From: a virus
Length of the DNA: 54,781 bases
Virus record (IMG/VR): IMGVR_UViG_3300021089_000283
Coordinates: 1-54,781 of that record
Strand: one strand, 5' to 3'
A program made the translations under genes and the position numbers. The notes beneath the pieces were generated by a model, which saw only the letters and a program-made list of their open reading frames with translations, was not told where the DNA came from and ran no database searches. How positions within the stretch are numbered: the stretch's first letter is position 1; each line of letters starts with the position of its first letter. Of the stretch, positions 27,301 to 36,411 are shown piece by piece.

Positions 27301-28643
27301 TGAAAAAAAATACCTTCTGTCCACTTCCTTGGAATTCTATTAACCTAAGAAATAACGGCGATATGCGGATCTGCTGTAATACAAACTCGTATTCACCGCA
27401 ACGTGGTATAATGAAGACTGAAGATGGTGAGACTTATAACGCTGGTAAGCATGACTTTAATGAAGCACGTAATGCACAGATATTAAAAGATGTTCGTGCA
27501 GATATGCTTAAGGGTGAATGGAATCCTGAGTGTGAACGTTGTAGACAAGAAGAGATAAACGGTATACCGTCTCGTCGTCAATATGAGAATAATGATTGGG
27601 AAATAAAATTAGATACAGCTATTCCAATGACTCAGGAAGATGGAACTCTTGATGTAGATAAACAACTAATAGAATTTATTGATATACGTTATGGTAATTT
27701 CTGTAATCTTAAATGCAGAATGTGTGGGCCAACTGATTCTCATATGTGGTACCCAGACTTTATTAAACTTACAGACGGTAAGGTAACATCATATAAAGAT
27801 ACGCATACTCGTATACAACTTGAACAAACATCGACTGGCAAATGGACTACAGACCAATATGATTGGTTTAAAGATGCTCCTATTTACTGGGACAACTTTG
27901 AAAAGTATGCGCATGATGCAAAGAAACTTTATATTGTTGGTGGTGAACCTTTAATTATTGCTGAACATGAGAAGAGTTTACAGTTATTAGTTGATGGTGG
28001 TAAAGCACATAACATAGAGATAGAGTATAATTCTAATCTAACAAATGTAACAAACAAATACATAGAGCTATGGTCACAGTTTAAACAGATTCGTGTCGGT
28101 GCATCTGTTGATGGATTTGGTAAAGTATTTAATTATCAGCGTACGCCAGCTAAATGGGAATCTGTATATGAGCATATGAAAAAGCTAAATGATAATCGTG
28201 AAGTAAATCTAAAATGTTGGTTTACATTTACTGTTACACCTTATAATGTATATCATATGCCTGAGTTTATGAAATGGAAATTAGAAGAGAGTGAGTTAGA
28301 TAGATATAATCCTATCGATGGTATGAGACCAACCATAACTCAACACATGTGTCACTCCCCTAAGTACTATAATATTAAAGTATTACCGCAACATCTTAAA
28401 GATGACATTGAAGATCATTATGAATTATACAAATCATGGGTTGACGGTAGTAATTATTCAGATAAAGTTAAAGCACATTTCCATGAGGTATGTGATAGCA
28501 CAATAAGATTTATGCAGTCCGAGTCTTATGAAAAAGATCACCTACAAGGATTCATAGATATAACAAATAAATTAGATAAGATACGAGGTCAAGATGTAAG
28601 GGAAATTGTTCCTGAATATATCGAAATGTTCGATGCGCACTAA
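27300..28643 (+). CDS. Radical SAM protein 2, N-terminal twitch/SPASM-like domain
   Basis: 447 residues. Radical SAM motif C135, C139, C142 (FCNLKCRMC); G-G-E at 214-216. The N-terminal auxiliary domain has C7 (FCPLPW), C25-C26 (MRICCNTN) and C78/C81 (ECERC). It is a paralogue of protein 1 with the same domain order. The start has no ribosome binding site; the ATG lies 31 bases after its late promoter. It opens a run of tightly overlapping genes with no gap above about 20 bases until 43592, consistent with one very long late operon. Confidence 0.9.
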   Translation: MKKNTFCPLPWNSINLRNNGDMRICCNTNSYSPQRGIMKTEDGETYNAGKHDFNEARNAQILKDVRADMLKGEWNPECERCRQEEINGIPSRRQYENNDWEIKLDTAIPMTQEDGTLDVDKQLIEFIDIRYGNFCNLKCRMCGPTDSHMWYPDFIKLTDGKVTSYKDTHTRIQLEQTSTGKWTTDQYDWFKDAPIYWDNFEKYAHDAKKLYIVGGEPLIIAEHEKSLQLLVDGGKAHNIEIEYNSNLTNVTNKYIELWSQFKQIRVGASVDGFGKVFNYQRTPAKWESVYEHMKKLNDNREVNLKCWFTFTVTPYNVYHMPEFMKWKLEESELDRYNPIDGMRPTITQHMCHSPKYYNIKVLPQHLKDDIEDHYELYKSWVDGSNYSDKVKAHFHEVCDSTIRFMQSESYEKDHLQGFIDITNKLDKIRGQDVREIVPEYIEMFDAH

Positions 28644-29820
28644 ACCATATTGTAAGGCTCCATGGGTTGGATTATCTTATGTAGGAACTGAAGGTTGCAA
28701 GCCATGTTGTGAATGGAAAGGTGGCCAGTTCTTTGGCACTCATAAAGAATATATTGAATCAGATTACTTAAAAGAATTTAAGGAAATGATGTACAATGAT
28801 GATATGAATGAGGCATGTATAGAATGTATTCATAATGAAAAGATTCAAAAACTAGGCGGGTCGAGAAGACAGCGGTTCATGAAATATGATATTGATGGTG
28901 GATTAGTAAGGTTAGATTTTAGGGCTGGAAATAAATGTAATATGAAATGTAGAATGTGTGGTTCACATTCATCATCTCTTTGGGAAGACGAAGATATTAA
29001 GTGGGGATCAAATGTATATTTAGATCCACCTCATGTTATTCCAAGATTAGATACATCAGATGTATATAATATCGATTTCACATCTTTGCAGAAAGTTATG
29101 ATTCTAGGCGGTGAGCCTTCAGTTGATTTAGAAGTAAGAAAGTTTATAGATCATATTAAACATCTAGATTGTTTTGTTGGTATAACTACTAATTGTTCCA
29201 ACGCATCTGAGAAATGGTTTCGTTCATTAGAAACTATTAAAAAATTAGAGCTTGATTTGTCAATAGATGGCTGTGGTCCTGTAGCAGAATATCAAAGGCA
29301 TGGTGTTACTTGGGATAAGATCAAAACTAATCTATGGAAATATAAAGCATTATTTAATGGAGATAAAGGTGCTGTTCAAATAGATGATATTATGTATCAC
29401 AATTCACTTACGAGGTGGAAAGATGCAAATGGCACATGGGGTGATGCTCATATAAACTTTGCAGTAACTGCAATTAACTTTCCTATATTAGATACATGGT
29501 GGGATGAGTTAATGGATTTTGAAATACAAACATTTTTTAGTGTAGTTCATTTGCCATTGTCACATAGCATAAATGCAATACCAAAAGAATATTTAGATTA
29601 TCAAATAGCTTGGTTAAAGAAATGGATTGATGACGGTAAAGCAAATAATATTAACCGTAAACAAGCTGCTGAGATGGCTATAAGTGTAATGGAAAATTCA
29701 AAGTATGATCTGTTTTGTCATGAACAATTTGTAAAGATAACAAAAGAATTGGATAAGCGAAGGGATGAAAATATATATGATTTAGATGAAAGGTTTGAGG
29801 ATATAATGAATGAAAGATAA
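28633..29820 (+). CDS. Radical SAM protein 3, N-terminal twitch/SPASM-like domain
   Basis: About 395 residues from the ATG at 28633, chosen because family alignment begins at MRTKPYCKAPW; an upstream ATG at 28606 would add nine residues inside the previous gene. Auxiliary cysteines C7, C22, C25-C26 and C62/C65; radical SAM motif C102, C106, C109 (KCNMKCRMC); G-G-E at 159-161 (LGGEPSV). The linker between auxiliary domain and barrel is shorter than in proteins 1 and 2. It overlaps both neighbours by 11 bases. Confidence 0.88.
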   Translation: MRTKPYCKAPWVGLSYVGTEGCKPCCEWKGGQFFGTHKEYIESDYLKEFKEMMYNDDMNEACIECIHNEKIQKLGGSRRQRFMKYDIDGGLVRLDFRAGNKCNMKCRMCGSHSSSLWEDEDIKWGSNVYLDPPHVIPRLDTSDVYNIDFTSLQKVMILGGEPSVDLEVRKFIDHIKHLDCFVGITTNCSNASEKWFRSLETIKKLELDLSIDGCGPVAEYQRHGVTWDKIKTNLWKYKALFNGDKGAVQIDDIMYHNSLTRWKDANGTWGDAHINFAVTAINFPILDTWWDELMDFEIQTFFSVVHLPLSHSINAIPKEYLDYQIAWLKKWIDDGKANNINRKQAAEMAISVMENSKYDLFCHEQFVKITKELDKRRDENIYDLDERFEDIMNER

Positions 29821-31012
29821 TGGTGTAATATGCATGTTGCCTTGGGTTCATACCACCGTGAGTATGAAAAATACTTTGCGGCCTTGCTGTAGATTTAGAG
29901 TGGGTAGAGAAGATGAAGGTATAACCGCTGACTCTGAATCAGATATTAAAGATAAATTTAGATGGTTACGTACAGAAATGTTAGCAGGCAGACCTGTAGA
30001 GAAGTGTTCATTGTGTTATCAACAAGGTGACAAGTCTATGAAGTGGACAGCTAATAAAGAATTTGATTTAGAAAATGCAGAGCTTACAGAAGATTTTGAT
30101 AAGCTAAGGTCAGTAGAATTATCCCTAGATAACCTATGTAATCTTCAATGCAAGATGTGTGATTCATTATTCTCAAGTAAGTTATATGATAGGGACAAGT
30201 ATCTAATAGAGGTACATAATCTTAAAGGTAGAAACCCAACAAAGATACCTAAACAAAGAATTGAATTCCTCAAGGGCCTTGATATAGATTGGCATGCATT
30301 AGAACATATTAAAATTCTTGGTGGTGAACCATTCTTCTCACCTAATTTCCCTAAGCTAATTGATTTTCTATTAGAACATTCTGAAGTAAAGAATGTCACA
30401 TTAGAGATTGTAAGCAACTGTACAAATAGATTAGATCAAGATATGATTGATAAATTAAATCAATTTGGGTTTATAATACTTACATGTTCTCTTGATGGCT
30501 GTAATGAATTTAATACATATCAAAGATGGGGTTCACCTGGATGGGAGGAGACATTAGATACCTATAAGTGGTATCATACAGTGTTAAACAATATGGTTAA
30601 AAAACATATACATTCCACATATACTATTCTTAATTTGTCTGGTCTTGCAAATGATATGAAATACTGGGAAAATAATCACCCTGACTGGTCAGTGTCATTT
30701 AACTTTGTTACTACAGGTGAATACTCTCCATACATTGTTCCGACATGGTATAGAGATTGGATATTAGAACAATGGGGAGATAAAGACAACGAGAGAATAA
30801 CTTTAGCTCGTAAGATGTTACGAGAAAATCAGATTAAATATAAACCATGGAAGACATGGGGATTAGCTATGTTAAAGCTTCATGCCATTGACGGCTATTA
30901 TGATTCTGAATTAGGTGACTATTGTCCTGATCTAGAAATGTTATTATTAAAACACGATAAGACATATCAACATAATCAATACTATGAAACAATAGAGGAC
31001 TTTGATGTTTGA
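29810..31012 (+). CDS. Radical SAM protein 4, N-terminal twitch/SPASM-like domain
   Basis: 400 residues. Auxiliary cysteines C8 (CMLPW), C26-C27 (RPCCRF) and C66/C69 (CSLC); radical SAM motif C110, C114, C117 (LCNLQCKMC); G-G-E at 171-173 (LGGEPFF). The C-terminal part after the barrel is Trp/Tyr-rich and lacks a second auxiliary cluster. The ATG lies inside the end of the upstream gene. Confidence 0.9.
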   Translation: MKDNGVICMLPWVHTTVSMKNTLRPCCRFRVGREDEGITADSESDIKDKFRWLRTEMLAGRPVEKCSLCYQQGDKSMKWTANKEFDLENAELTEDFDKLRSVELSLDNLCNLQCKMCDSLFSSKLYDRDKYLIEVHNLKGRNPTKIPKQRIEFLKGLDIDWHALEHIKILGGEPFFSPNFPKLIDFLLEHSEVKNVTLEIVSNCTNRLDQDMIDKLNQFGFIILTCSLDGCNEFNTYQRWGSPGWEETLDTYKWYHTVLNNMVKKHIHSTYTILNLSGLANDMKYWENNHPDWSVSFNFVTTGEYSPYIVPTWYRDWILEQWGDKDNERITLARKMLRENQIKYKPWKTWGLAMLKLHAIDGYYDSELGDYCPDLEMLLLKHDKTYQHNQYYETIEDFDV

Positions 31013-32111
31013 ATTAGAAACATGCTTAGCTCCACAAGCATCCGTTACAGTAAGTCAAAAAGGTTATATAGCTCCATGTTGCCAGTTTAATCTTTGGCCG
31101 GAAGATGAATGGTTTAGTATATATGATTTAGATTCATTACATGAAGCACATGGTACAGATCGGTGGAACAAATATGATTCAGAGCTATCTAAATATGATG
31201 GCAGTAATAAATGTCGTACATGTATTCGTGAAGAAGAATCAGGGGCACATTCTTTAAGACAGACTTGGAATGAAAAGATAAAAAAAGAAGATAAGCATAT
31301 AGAACATTTAGAAATCTCATTAGACTTTACATGTAATATGATGTGTAGATCTTGTGGACCAAGTCAAAGTTCTAAATGGAATGGCAGTTCAATACTAGAA
31401 GAATTGCAAATGTTAAATATGCCAGATAATGAAGGTGCATATACTGCAATTAAAAACCCTAGAAATTATCAAGATAATATCAAACGTGTTCTTAGTAATA
31501 CAGATCTATCGCACTTAAAAGAAGTAACATTAGTAGGTGGTGAACCATTATATTCTAAAAGCTTACCTTGGTTTCTTAGTTTATTGCATGAAGATGTTCG
31601 GCTTATAGTTGTTACTAACGGAAGTTTATTACCATCCGATGAGATGTTTTCTAAATTTAAATATGTTAAATTCCAAGTATCTATTGATGCTATTGGAGAT
31701 TTAGGAACTGCAATGAGAATGAAAGTTCCATTTGAAACCATTGATAAAAACATTAGACAGATGATAAAGAAATATCATATTGGTGTCCACACAACCATTT
31801 CTGTACAGAATATAAATAGACTATACGAGCTTGATAAATATTGTGTAAATTTAGGACAGGAGAAGGTACAACATAGCGTTGCATTGCTGCACGATCCTTC
31901 ATATATGAGAATAGATATCATACCTCTTGAAATTAGAATGAAGTGGTTAACTGATAATAAGGAAATAAATCCGTATTTAAATATGCCATATAGAGAATCA
32001 ATAAGTGATGTGCAACACTTTTTAGAAAATATGGAAATAATGGATGATGAATCATCAATTAAATTTAAAGATGCTAACCCAGAAATAATGGATATACTAA
32101 ATGAAATGTAG
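31005..32111 (+). CDS. Radical SAM protein 5, N-terminal twitch/SPASM-like domain
   Basis: 368 residues from the ATG at 31005, which has AGAGGA six bases upstream and overlaps the previous stop by eight bases. Auxiliary cysteines C7 (CLAPQ, where other members have P-W), C25-C26 (APCCQF) and C70/C73 (CRTC); radical SAM motif C110, C114, C117 (TCNMMCRSC); G-G-E at 178-180 (VGGEPLY). A TATAAATA at 31811 inside the gene is probably chance. Confidence 0.89.
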   Translation: MFELETCLAPQASVTVSQKGYIAPCCQFNLWPEDEWFSIYDLDSLHEAHGTDRWNKYDSELSKYDGSNKCRTCIREEESGAHSLRQTWNEKIKKEDKHIEHLEISLDFTCNMMCRSCGPSQSSKWNGSSILEELQMLNMPDNEGAYTAIKNPRNYQDNIKRVLSNTDLSHLKEVTLVGGEPLYSKSLPWFLSLLHEDVRLIVVTNGSLLPSDEMFSKFKYVKFQVSIDAIGDLGTAMRMKVPFETIDKNIRQMIKKYHIGVHTTISVQNINRLYELDKYCVNLGQEKVQHSVALLHDPSYMRIDIIPLEIRMKWLTDNKEINPYLNMPYRESISDVQHFLENMEIMDDESSIKFKDANPEIMDILNEM

Positions 32112-33294
32112 AATGGCATGGTCGCACTTAGACTTTAAGAAGGGAGGATATGCTCCCTGTTATAGGTTTAAAAATTATGCTGGATATTGGGATCACTCTA
32201 GTGATGATAAGCTTCCATCTCAAGTAATAAATAATTCAGATTTTATATCTGTTAGAAGACAACTACGTAATAACCAATGGCCCAAAGGTTGTATCGATTG
32301 TAAACGTCAAGAGTCAGAAGGTATGTCCTCATATAGAACTCGTTCATTGGAAGAAGAGGATGATGTTAATCGTACCAATAAAGTATTTACTCCTGTAGAT
32401 TATGATAGTGACACTGCTGTAATAAAAGATTTACAATTAAAAATGTCGCGAGCATGTAATTATAATTGCAGACATTGTGACTCAGCATCTAACTCTTCAT
32501 TTGAAAAACTAGGTCATCAATTTCCTGAGATAGAGAATGAATTAAAAACTAAATATGAATTTAATCACATATCAATGGCAGGTAATAATAAAATTGTTAT
32601 ACCAACCGATGAAGTTATGGATGATCTATTTGAAAATATTATGCCTACTGTTGAACAACTTGAATTTTCTGGCGGTGAACCATTTTATCAACATGAAATG
32701 TATAAGACATTACAGAGATTGATTGATGGTGATTTTGCTAAGAATATAACATTAGTGTTTAATACTAATATGAGTATATTAGAGCATAAGAAATATAAGA
32801 TAGCAGATTATCTGCCTCACTTTAAAACAGTTAATATCACATGTTCTATGGATGGTACAGGTAAACTGTTTGATTACTTTAGAGTTGGTGGAGACTATAA
32901 TAATGTTATAAATAATATTAAAGAGATTGCACCATTAGTAGATACATTTTTATTCGTATGTACAACAAGTGCATATCATGCCTTCTATATGAATGAAATA
33001 TATAATGATCTAACTGAATTGCAAAACTCTATTAAAACAAAATCATCTATAAGATCAACGTTTGTACATTGGCCTAAAGCGTTAGATATTATTAATTTAG
33101 AAGAAGATGTTAAAAGTAAAATTATGGAAACATTAGAAGTGAATGAGTTTACTAAAGAGTTTGCTATACGAATGACTCAATCTAAAGGCGAAATTGAGCC
33201 TTGCTTTAAAGGATTAGTAAAGACTCAAGATCTATTATATGATAAATCATGCCAAGAAATGGCTCCTAAAATTTGGGATTATATATGCAGTTAA
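32101..33294 (+). CDS. Radical SAM protein 6, diverged N-terminal auxiliary domain
   Basis: 397 residues. Radical SAM motif C119, C123, C126 (ACNYNCRHC); G-G-E at 191-193 (SGGEPFY). The auxiliary domain is shortened: C3 (CRMAW), a single C20 (APCYRF, where paralogues have Cys-Cys) and C64/C67 (CIDC). Loss of one of the paired cysteines still leaves four possible ligands. It overlaps the upstream stop by 11 bases and the next gene by 10. Confidence 0.88.
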   Translation: MKCRMAWSHLDFKKGGYAPCYRFKNYAGYWDHSSDDKLPSQVINNSDFISVRRQLRNNQWPKGCIDCKRQESEGMSSYRTRSLEEEDDVNRTNKVFTPVDYDSDTAVIKDLQLKMSRACNYNCRHCDSASNSSFEKLGHQFPEIENELKTKYEFNHISMAGNNKIVIPTDEVMDDLFENIMPTVEQLEFSGGEPFYQHEMYKTLQRLIDGDFAKNITLVFNTNMSILEHKKYKIADYLPHFKTVNITCSMDGTGKLFDYFRVGGDYNNVINNIKEIAPLVDTFLFVCTTSAYHAFYMNEIYNDLTELQNSIKTKSSIRSTFVHWPKALDIINLEEDVKSKIMETLEVNEFTKEFAIRMTQSKGEIEPCFKGLVKTQDLLYDKSCQEMAPKIWDYICS

Positions 33295-34463
33295 CTATTG
33301 AAGTAACATCTAATTGTCAAGCTCAATGCCCTGGTTGTATTCGTAAGAATGTTATAAACCCAACTACTGGAGAAATAGGTTATACTAAAGGTGTTCCTAA
33401 GAATGTTAACATGACCCTTGAAGCACACAATAGATTAATAGATGAGGCAGGAGAAGATTTAAATTGGGTAAGTTATGACGGTGGATTCGGTGATTCACCA
33501 TTGCATCCAGACTTTTTAGATATGATAAGACATGTTGTGTCTAAACCACAAATGCAAATCGTTGCTATATCAACCAATGGAAGTTATCAAACCGAAGAAT
33601 TTTGGTTTGAGTTAGGACAGATACTTAATGAAAATCAACCACATGACCCAGAATATTTCGGTGACTTACCACGAATGGAGAGAGGCCATTTAGTATTTTG
33701 GGATTTAGATGGTGTTGATAATGAAACACAAAATAAATATAGGGTTAAAACAAATTTTGATAGGATCATCCGTAATGCTAAAGCTTATATAGCTGGTGGT
33801 GGTTATGCTGTATGGAAGATGATTCCATTTGACTTCAATGAAGAATTAGAAGAGCGTGGAATGGAGTTAGCTAAAGAGCATGGCTTTGCTGAGTTTAGAA
33901 GAACACGTGTACATAGAGTAGAACAACAAGCAACGTTAATGGCATTAGCTGAAAAGCAAGGACAAGACTTAGGAGATCTTAACGATGGTGAAATAGACAG
34001 GGCTGATCCAGCTGACATTAAAGAAAATATAGAAAAAGCTCAAACATTAATACAAGAGATTCCAATAGATCCTTATAAATCTCCACGAGAAAATATGGCG
34101 GTAGCTAAAGAGAAAGCTGGCATTACATGTAAGTGGGCAAACGATACTCCTGGTGGTAATTACCAAGTAAGCCATGATGGTTCTGTATGGAGATGTTGTT
34201 GGCATAACTCAGCCTATCAATTTAGAACGAGATTAAATAGTGGTGATAGAGATGGGTGGGAAAGGTTTATACAATTCTATGCGGATGACTGGAATAACAT
34301 ATATACTAATAGCTTCCAAGAAATTATAACTCATCCGTTTTTTACAGAAGATTTGTATGAAAGTTTTGATAATGATTATGATGATCCTATTAATCCGAAG
34401 TTAAAGGTATGCACTAACAGGTGCTCTAATTTAAATTTACAAGAAAGTGAGAGGTTTTGCTAA
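33285..34463 (+). CDS. Radical SAM protein 7, C-terminal SPASM-like domain
   Basis: 392 residues from the ATG at 33285 (MQLTIEVTSNC). The radical SAM motif is at the very N-terminus: C11, C15, C18 (NCQAQCPGC). The G-G-E is replaced by a YDGGFGDSPLHP segment (about 65-76). The auxiliary-type cysteines are at the C-terminus: a Cys in ITCKWAN, C304-C305 (WRCCWH), C376/C380 (CTNRC) and a final Cys. The order of barrel and auxiliary domain is thus opposite to proteins 1-6. It precedes the second QueC-like gene, overlapping it by one base. Confidence 0.87.
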   Translation: MQLTIEVTSNCQAQCPGCIRKNVINPTTGEIGYTKGVPKNVNMTLEAHNRLIDEAGEDLNWVSYDGGFGDSPLHPDFLDMIRHVVSKPQMQIVAISTNGSYQTEEFWFELGQILNENQPHDPEYFGDLPRMERGHLVFWDLDGVDNETQNKYRVKTNFDRIIRNAKAYIAGGGYAVWKMIPFDFNEELEERGMELAKEHGFAEFRRTRVHRVEQQATLMALAEKQGQDLGDLNDGEIDRADPADIKENIEKAQTLIQEIPIDPYKSPRENMAVAKEKAGITCKWANDTPGGNYQVSHDGSVWRCCWHNSAYQFRTRLNSGDRDGWERFIQFYADDWNNIYTNSFQEIITHPFFTEDLYESFDNDYDDPINPKLKVCTNRCSNLNLQESERFC

Positions 34464-35362
34464 TGATAAAAGATAAAAGTATAATATATAATAAAGATGA
34501 AATAGTTGAAGAATGGAATATAGAATTAAATTTAGACTATGACCATTTATTAGTTGGCATGTCAGGAGGAATGGATTCATCTATTCTATATTGGATGATG
34601 GCCTATCATATGGATAAGAATAATTTAAGTGGAACACTACATGCATATTCATGTATCCATGAAGAGAGACCATGGCAAGCACATCACGCTAAGAAAGTAA
34701 TTAAATATGTGAAAGAACAATTTCCTAATATTAAATATGGAGTACATACAATTGCGACTACGCCTGGAACATCTTATATTGATAATGGTACTGCACTACA
34801 ATGGAAGACAAGCTATGAGTTAGCGCAAAGCGATGGTGGAACTGTAGCTACGTATAATGGTGTGACACTTAACCCACCAGACGAATTAGGTAAATATATA
34901 TGGCGACACTCATGGGGTAGACGTGCTGTCGGAAGAGATGTATCTACACTTGACAAATGGGAAAAGGTTGATGGTGAACAGATAGAACATAACAACGAAG
35001 ATTTTTTTGTGAAGGCTGGTTTACATTGGGAAGAAGATGGTTCGCTTGTACATTGGGGAACAAATGATGAAGAGCAGGAACAAGCAGCGAGAGATCATAA
35101 CGAATATCATATTCAGCATTATCCATTTTGTACTCAAGATAAACGTGTAGTACTTGCATTCTATAAGAAGTATGGACAATTAATATCTTTAGGAGAATTA
35201 ACTAATTCATGTGAGGGTCATATTAGTATGAGAGGTGATCCTAAATATTCCAAGCCTTGTCATTGGTGTTGGTGGTGTATAGAAAAAGAATGGGCTACAA
35301 GCGAAATCTTTCACTATGATCCAATAAAGAGTATGGAAGACTGGCCAGCATTTCATAACTAA
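34463..35362 (+). CDS. QueC-like PP-loop ATPase 2
   Basis: 299 residues from the ATG at 34463, with GAGAGG eight bases upstream; it overlaps the previous stop by one base. PP-loop S-G-G-M-D-S at residues 34-39; zinc-type cysteines C250, C266, C269, C272 (SCEG ... PCHWCWWC) match those of the minus-strand gene at 26581, including the unusual C-W-W-C. The middle carries an extra ~60-residue insert relative to that copy. It lies between two C-terminal-SPASM radical SAM genes, so it is more likely part of their pathway than a stand-alone tRNA or DNA base enzyme. Confidence 0.78.
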   Translation: MIKDKSIIYNKDEIVEEWNIELNLDYDHLLVGMSGGMDSSILYWMMAYHMDKNNLSGTLHAYSCIHEERPWQAHHAKKVIKYVKEQFPNIKYGVHTIATTPGTSYIDNGTALQWKTSYELAQSDGGTVATYNGVTLNPPDELGKYIWRHSWGRRAVGRDVSTLDKWEKVDGEQIEHNNEDFFVKAGLHWEEDGSLVHWGTNDEEQEQAARDHNEYHIQHYPFCTQDKRVVLAFYKKYGQLISLGELTNSCEGHISMRGDPKYSKPCHWCWWCIEKEWATSEIFHYDPIKSMEDWPAFHN

Positions 35363-36411
35363 TGTATAGCTACTCTGACATAAGACAGGTTCATCTTGAG
35401 CCGACGCAGAAGTGTCAGGCTAGATGTCCTATGTGTGATAGGAATGAAAACGGTGGTAAAGATAATAAGTATCTAACTAATGCCGACCTATCCTTAATGG
35501 ATATAAAAATGATTATGCCTAAAGAATTTGTAAGGCAACTTGATAATCTCTATATGTGTGGTAATCATGGTGACCCTATGATGGCACCCGAAGCATTAGA
35601 AATATGTAAATGGTTAAAGGAAGTAAACCCAAAGATTAGACTTGCAATGAATACAAATGGTGGTGCAAGAAGACCAACATGGTGGGCAGAGCTAGCACAA
35701 GTTATTGACCATGTAACATTCTCTGTTGATGGTCTTGATGATACTAATCATCTATATAGACAAGGAGTAACTTGGGAAAGAGTTGAAGCTAATATGCATG
35801 CGTTCTGTAGAGCTGGTGGTAATGCTAAATGGGAATTTTTAGTATTCAAACATAATGAACATCAACTGGAAGAGGCCGAATTATGGTCAAAGACACTAGG
35901 GGTAAAAACGTTTAGCGTAAAGAAATCAGGTAGATATATTTCTAGCGCTACTTTAAAAAAGAAAGATTCACATCAAGCAAAGGATAGACATGAACAACAC
36001 ACACAACTCTTGGAGCCACCTACTATGGCGCGCTTTAAGAACGCCGCAAGTAAAGACTTTGATAATATCACTGCTAAATTTGGCAACATGGATTCTTATT
36101 TGGATGTGGCTGACATAGAACCGAAATGTATAAAGAAGAAAGAAATATATATTTCAGCTGAGGGATATGTATTCCCTTGTTGTTGGACCGCTGGTCAAAT
36201 GTATAAATGGTGGCAAAAACCAGGTGAGGCACAGATATGGGAACACATAGATCAGTACGATATTAATGGAATCACTACACCTATAGAAGAAATTATAAAT
36301 ACTTTTTTTAATTCAATAGAGGAAGCATGGGAAGTTGGGCCGGACCGATTAAAGGTTTGTGCTCTCAAATGTAATAAAGCATTTGACCCATTCGCAGCAC
36401 AATGGCAGTAA
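35362..36411 (+). CDS. Radical SAM protein 8, C-terminal SPASM domain
   Basis: 349 residues; the ATG overlaps the previous stop. Radical SAM motif C18, C22, C25 (KCQARCPMC) after the typical HLEPTQ strand. In place of G-G-E it has CGNHGDPMMAP (about 71-81), as in many SPASM enzymes. The C-terminal SPASM-type set is a Cys in PKCIKKK, C273-C274 (FPCCWT) and C333/C337 (CALKC). It is most similar in layout to protein 7. SPASM enzymes typically modify ribosomally made peptides or proteins; the substrate is not evident. Confidence 0.89.
   Translation: MYSYSDIRQVHLEPTQKCQARCPMCDRNENGGKDNKYLTNADLSLMDIKMIMPKEFVRQLDNLYMCGNHGDPMMAPEALEICKWLKEVNPKIRLAMNTNGGARRPTWWAELAQVIDHVTFSVDGLDDTNHLYRQGVTWERVEANMHAFCRAGGNAKWEFLVFKHNEHQLEEAELWSKTLGVKTFSVKKSGRYISSATLKKKDSHQAKDRHEQHTQLLEPPTMARFKNAASKDFDNITAKFGNMDSYLDVADIEPKCIKKKEIYISAEGYVFPCCWTAGQMYKWWQKPGEAQIWEHIDQYDINGITTPIEEIINTFFNSIEEAWEVGPDRLKVCALKCNKAFDPFAAQWQ
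36294..36301 (+). promoter_or_regulatory. Possible intragenic late promoter
   Basis: TATAAATA inside radical SAM gene 8, about 100 bases before the gene at 36402. It is followed by a T-run, not a leader with ribosome binding site. It may give internal transcription of the glycine-loop genes or be chance. Confidence 0.3.

Noticed and set aside
31811-31818. TATAAATA inside radical SAM gene 5 as a late promoter
   Set aside because: It lies about 290 bases before the next gene and encodes Asn-Ile-Asn-Arg in frame; chance is likely in an AT-rich genome. The copy at 11334-11341 in a fibre gene was rejected for the same reason.
26581-35362. A 7-deazaguanine DNA-modification or queuosine operon, based on QueC-like and radical SAM genes together
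   Set aside because: The radical SAM proteins carry auxiliary-cluster cysteines and do not look like QueE, and FolE, QueD and TGT/DpdA are absent from the window.
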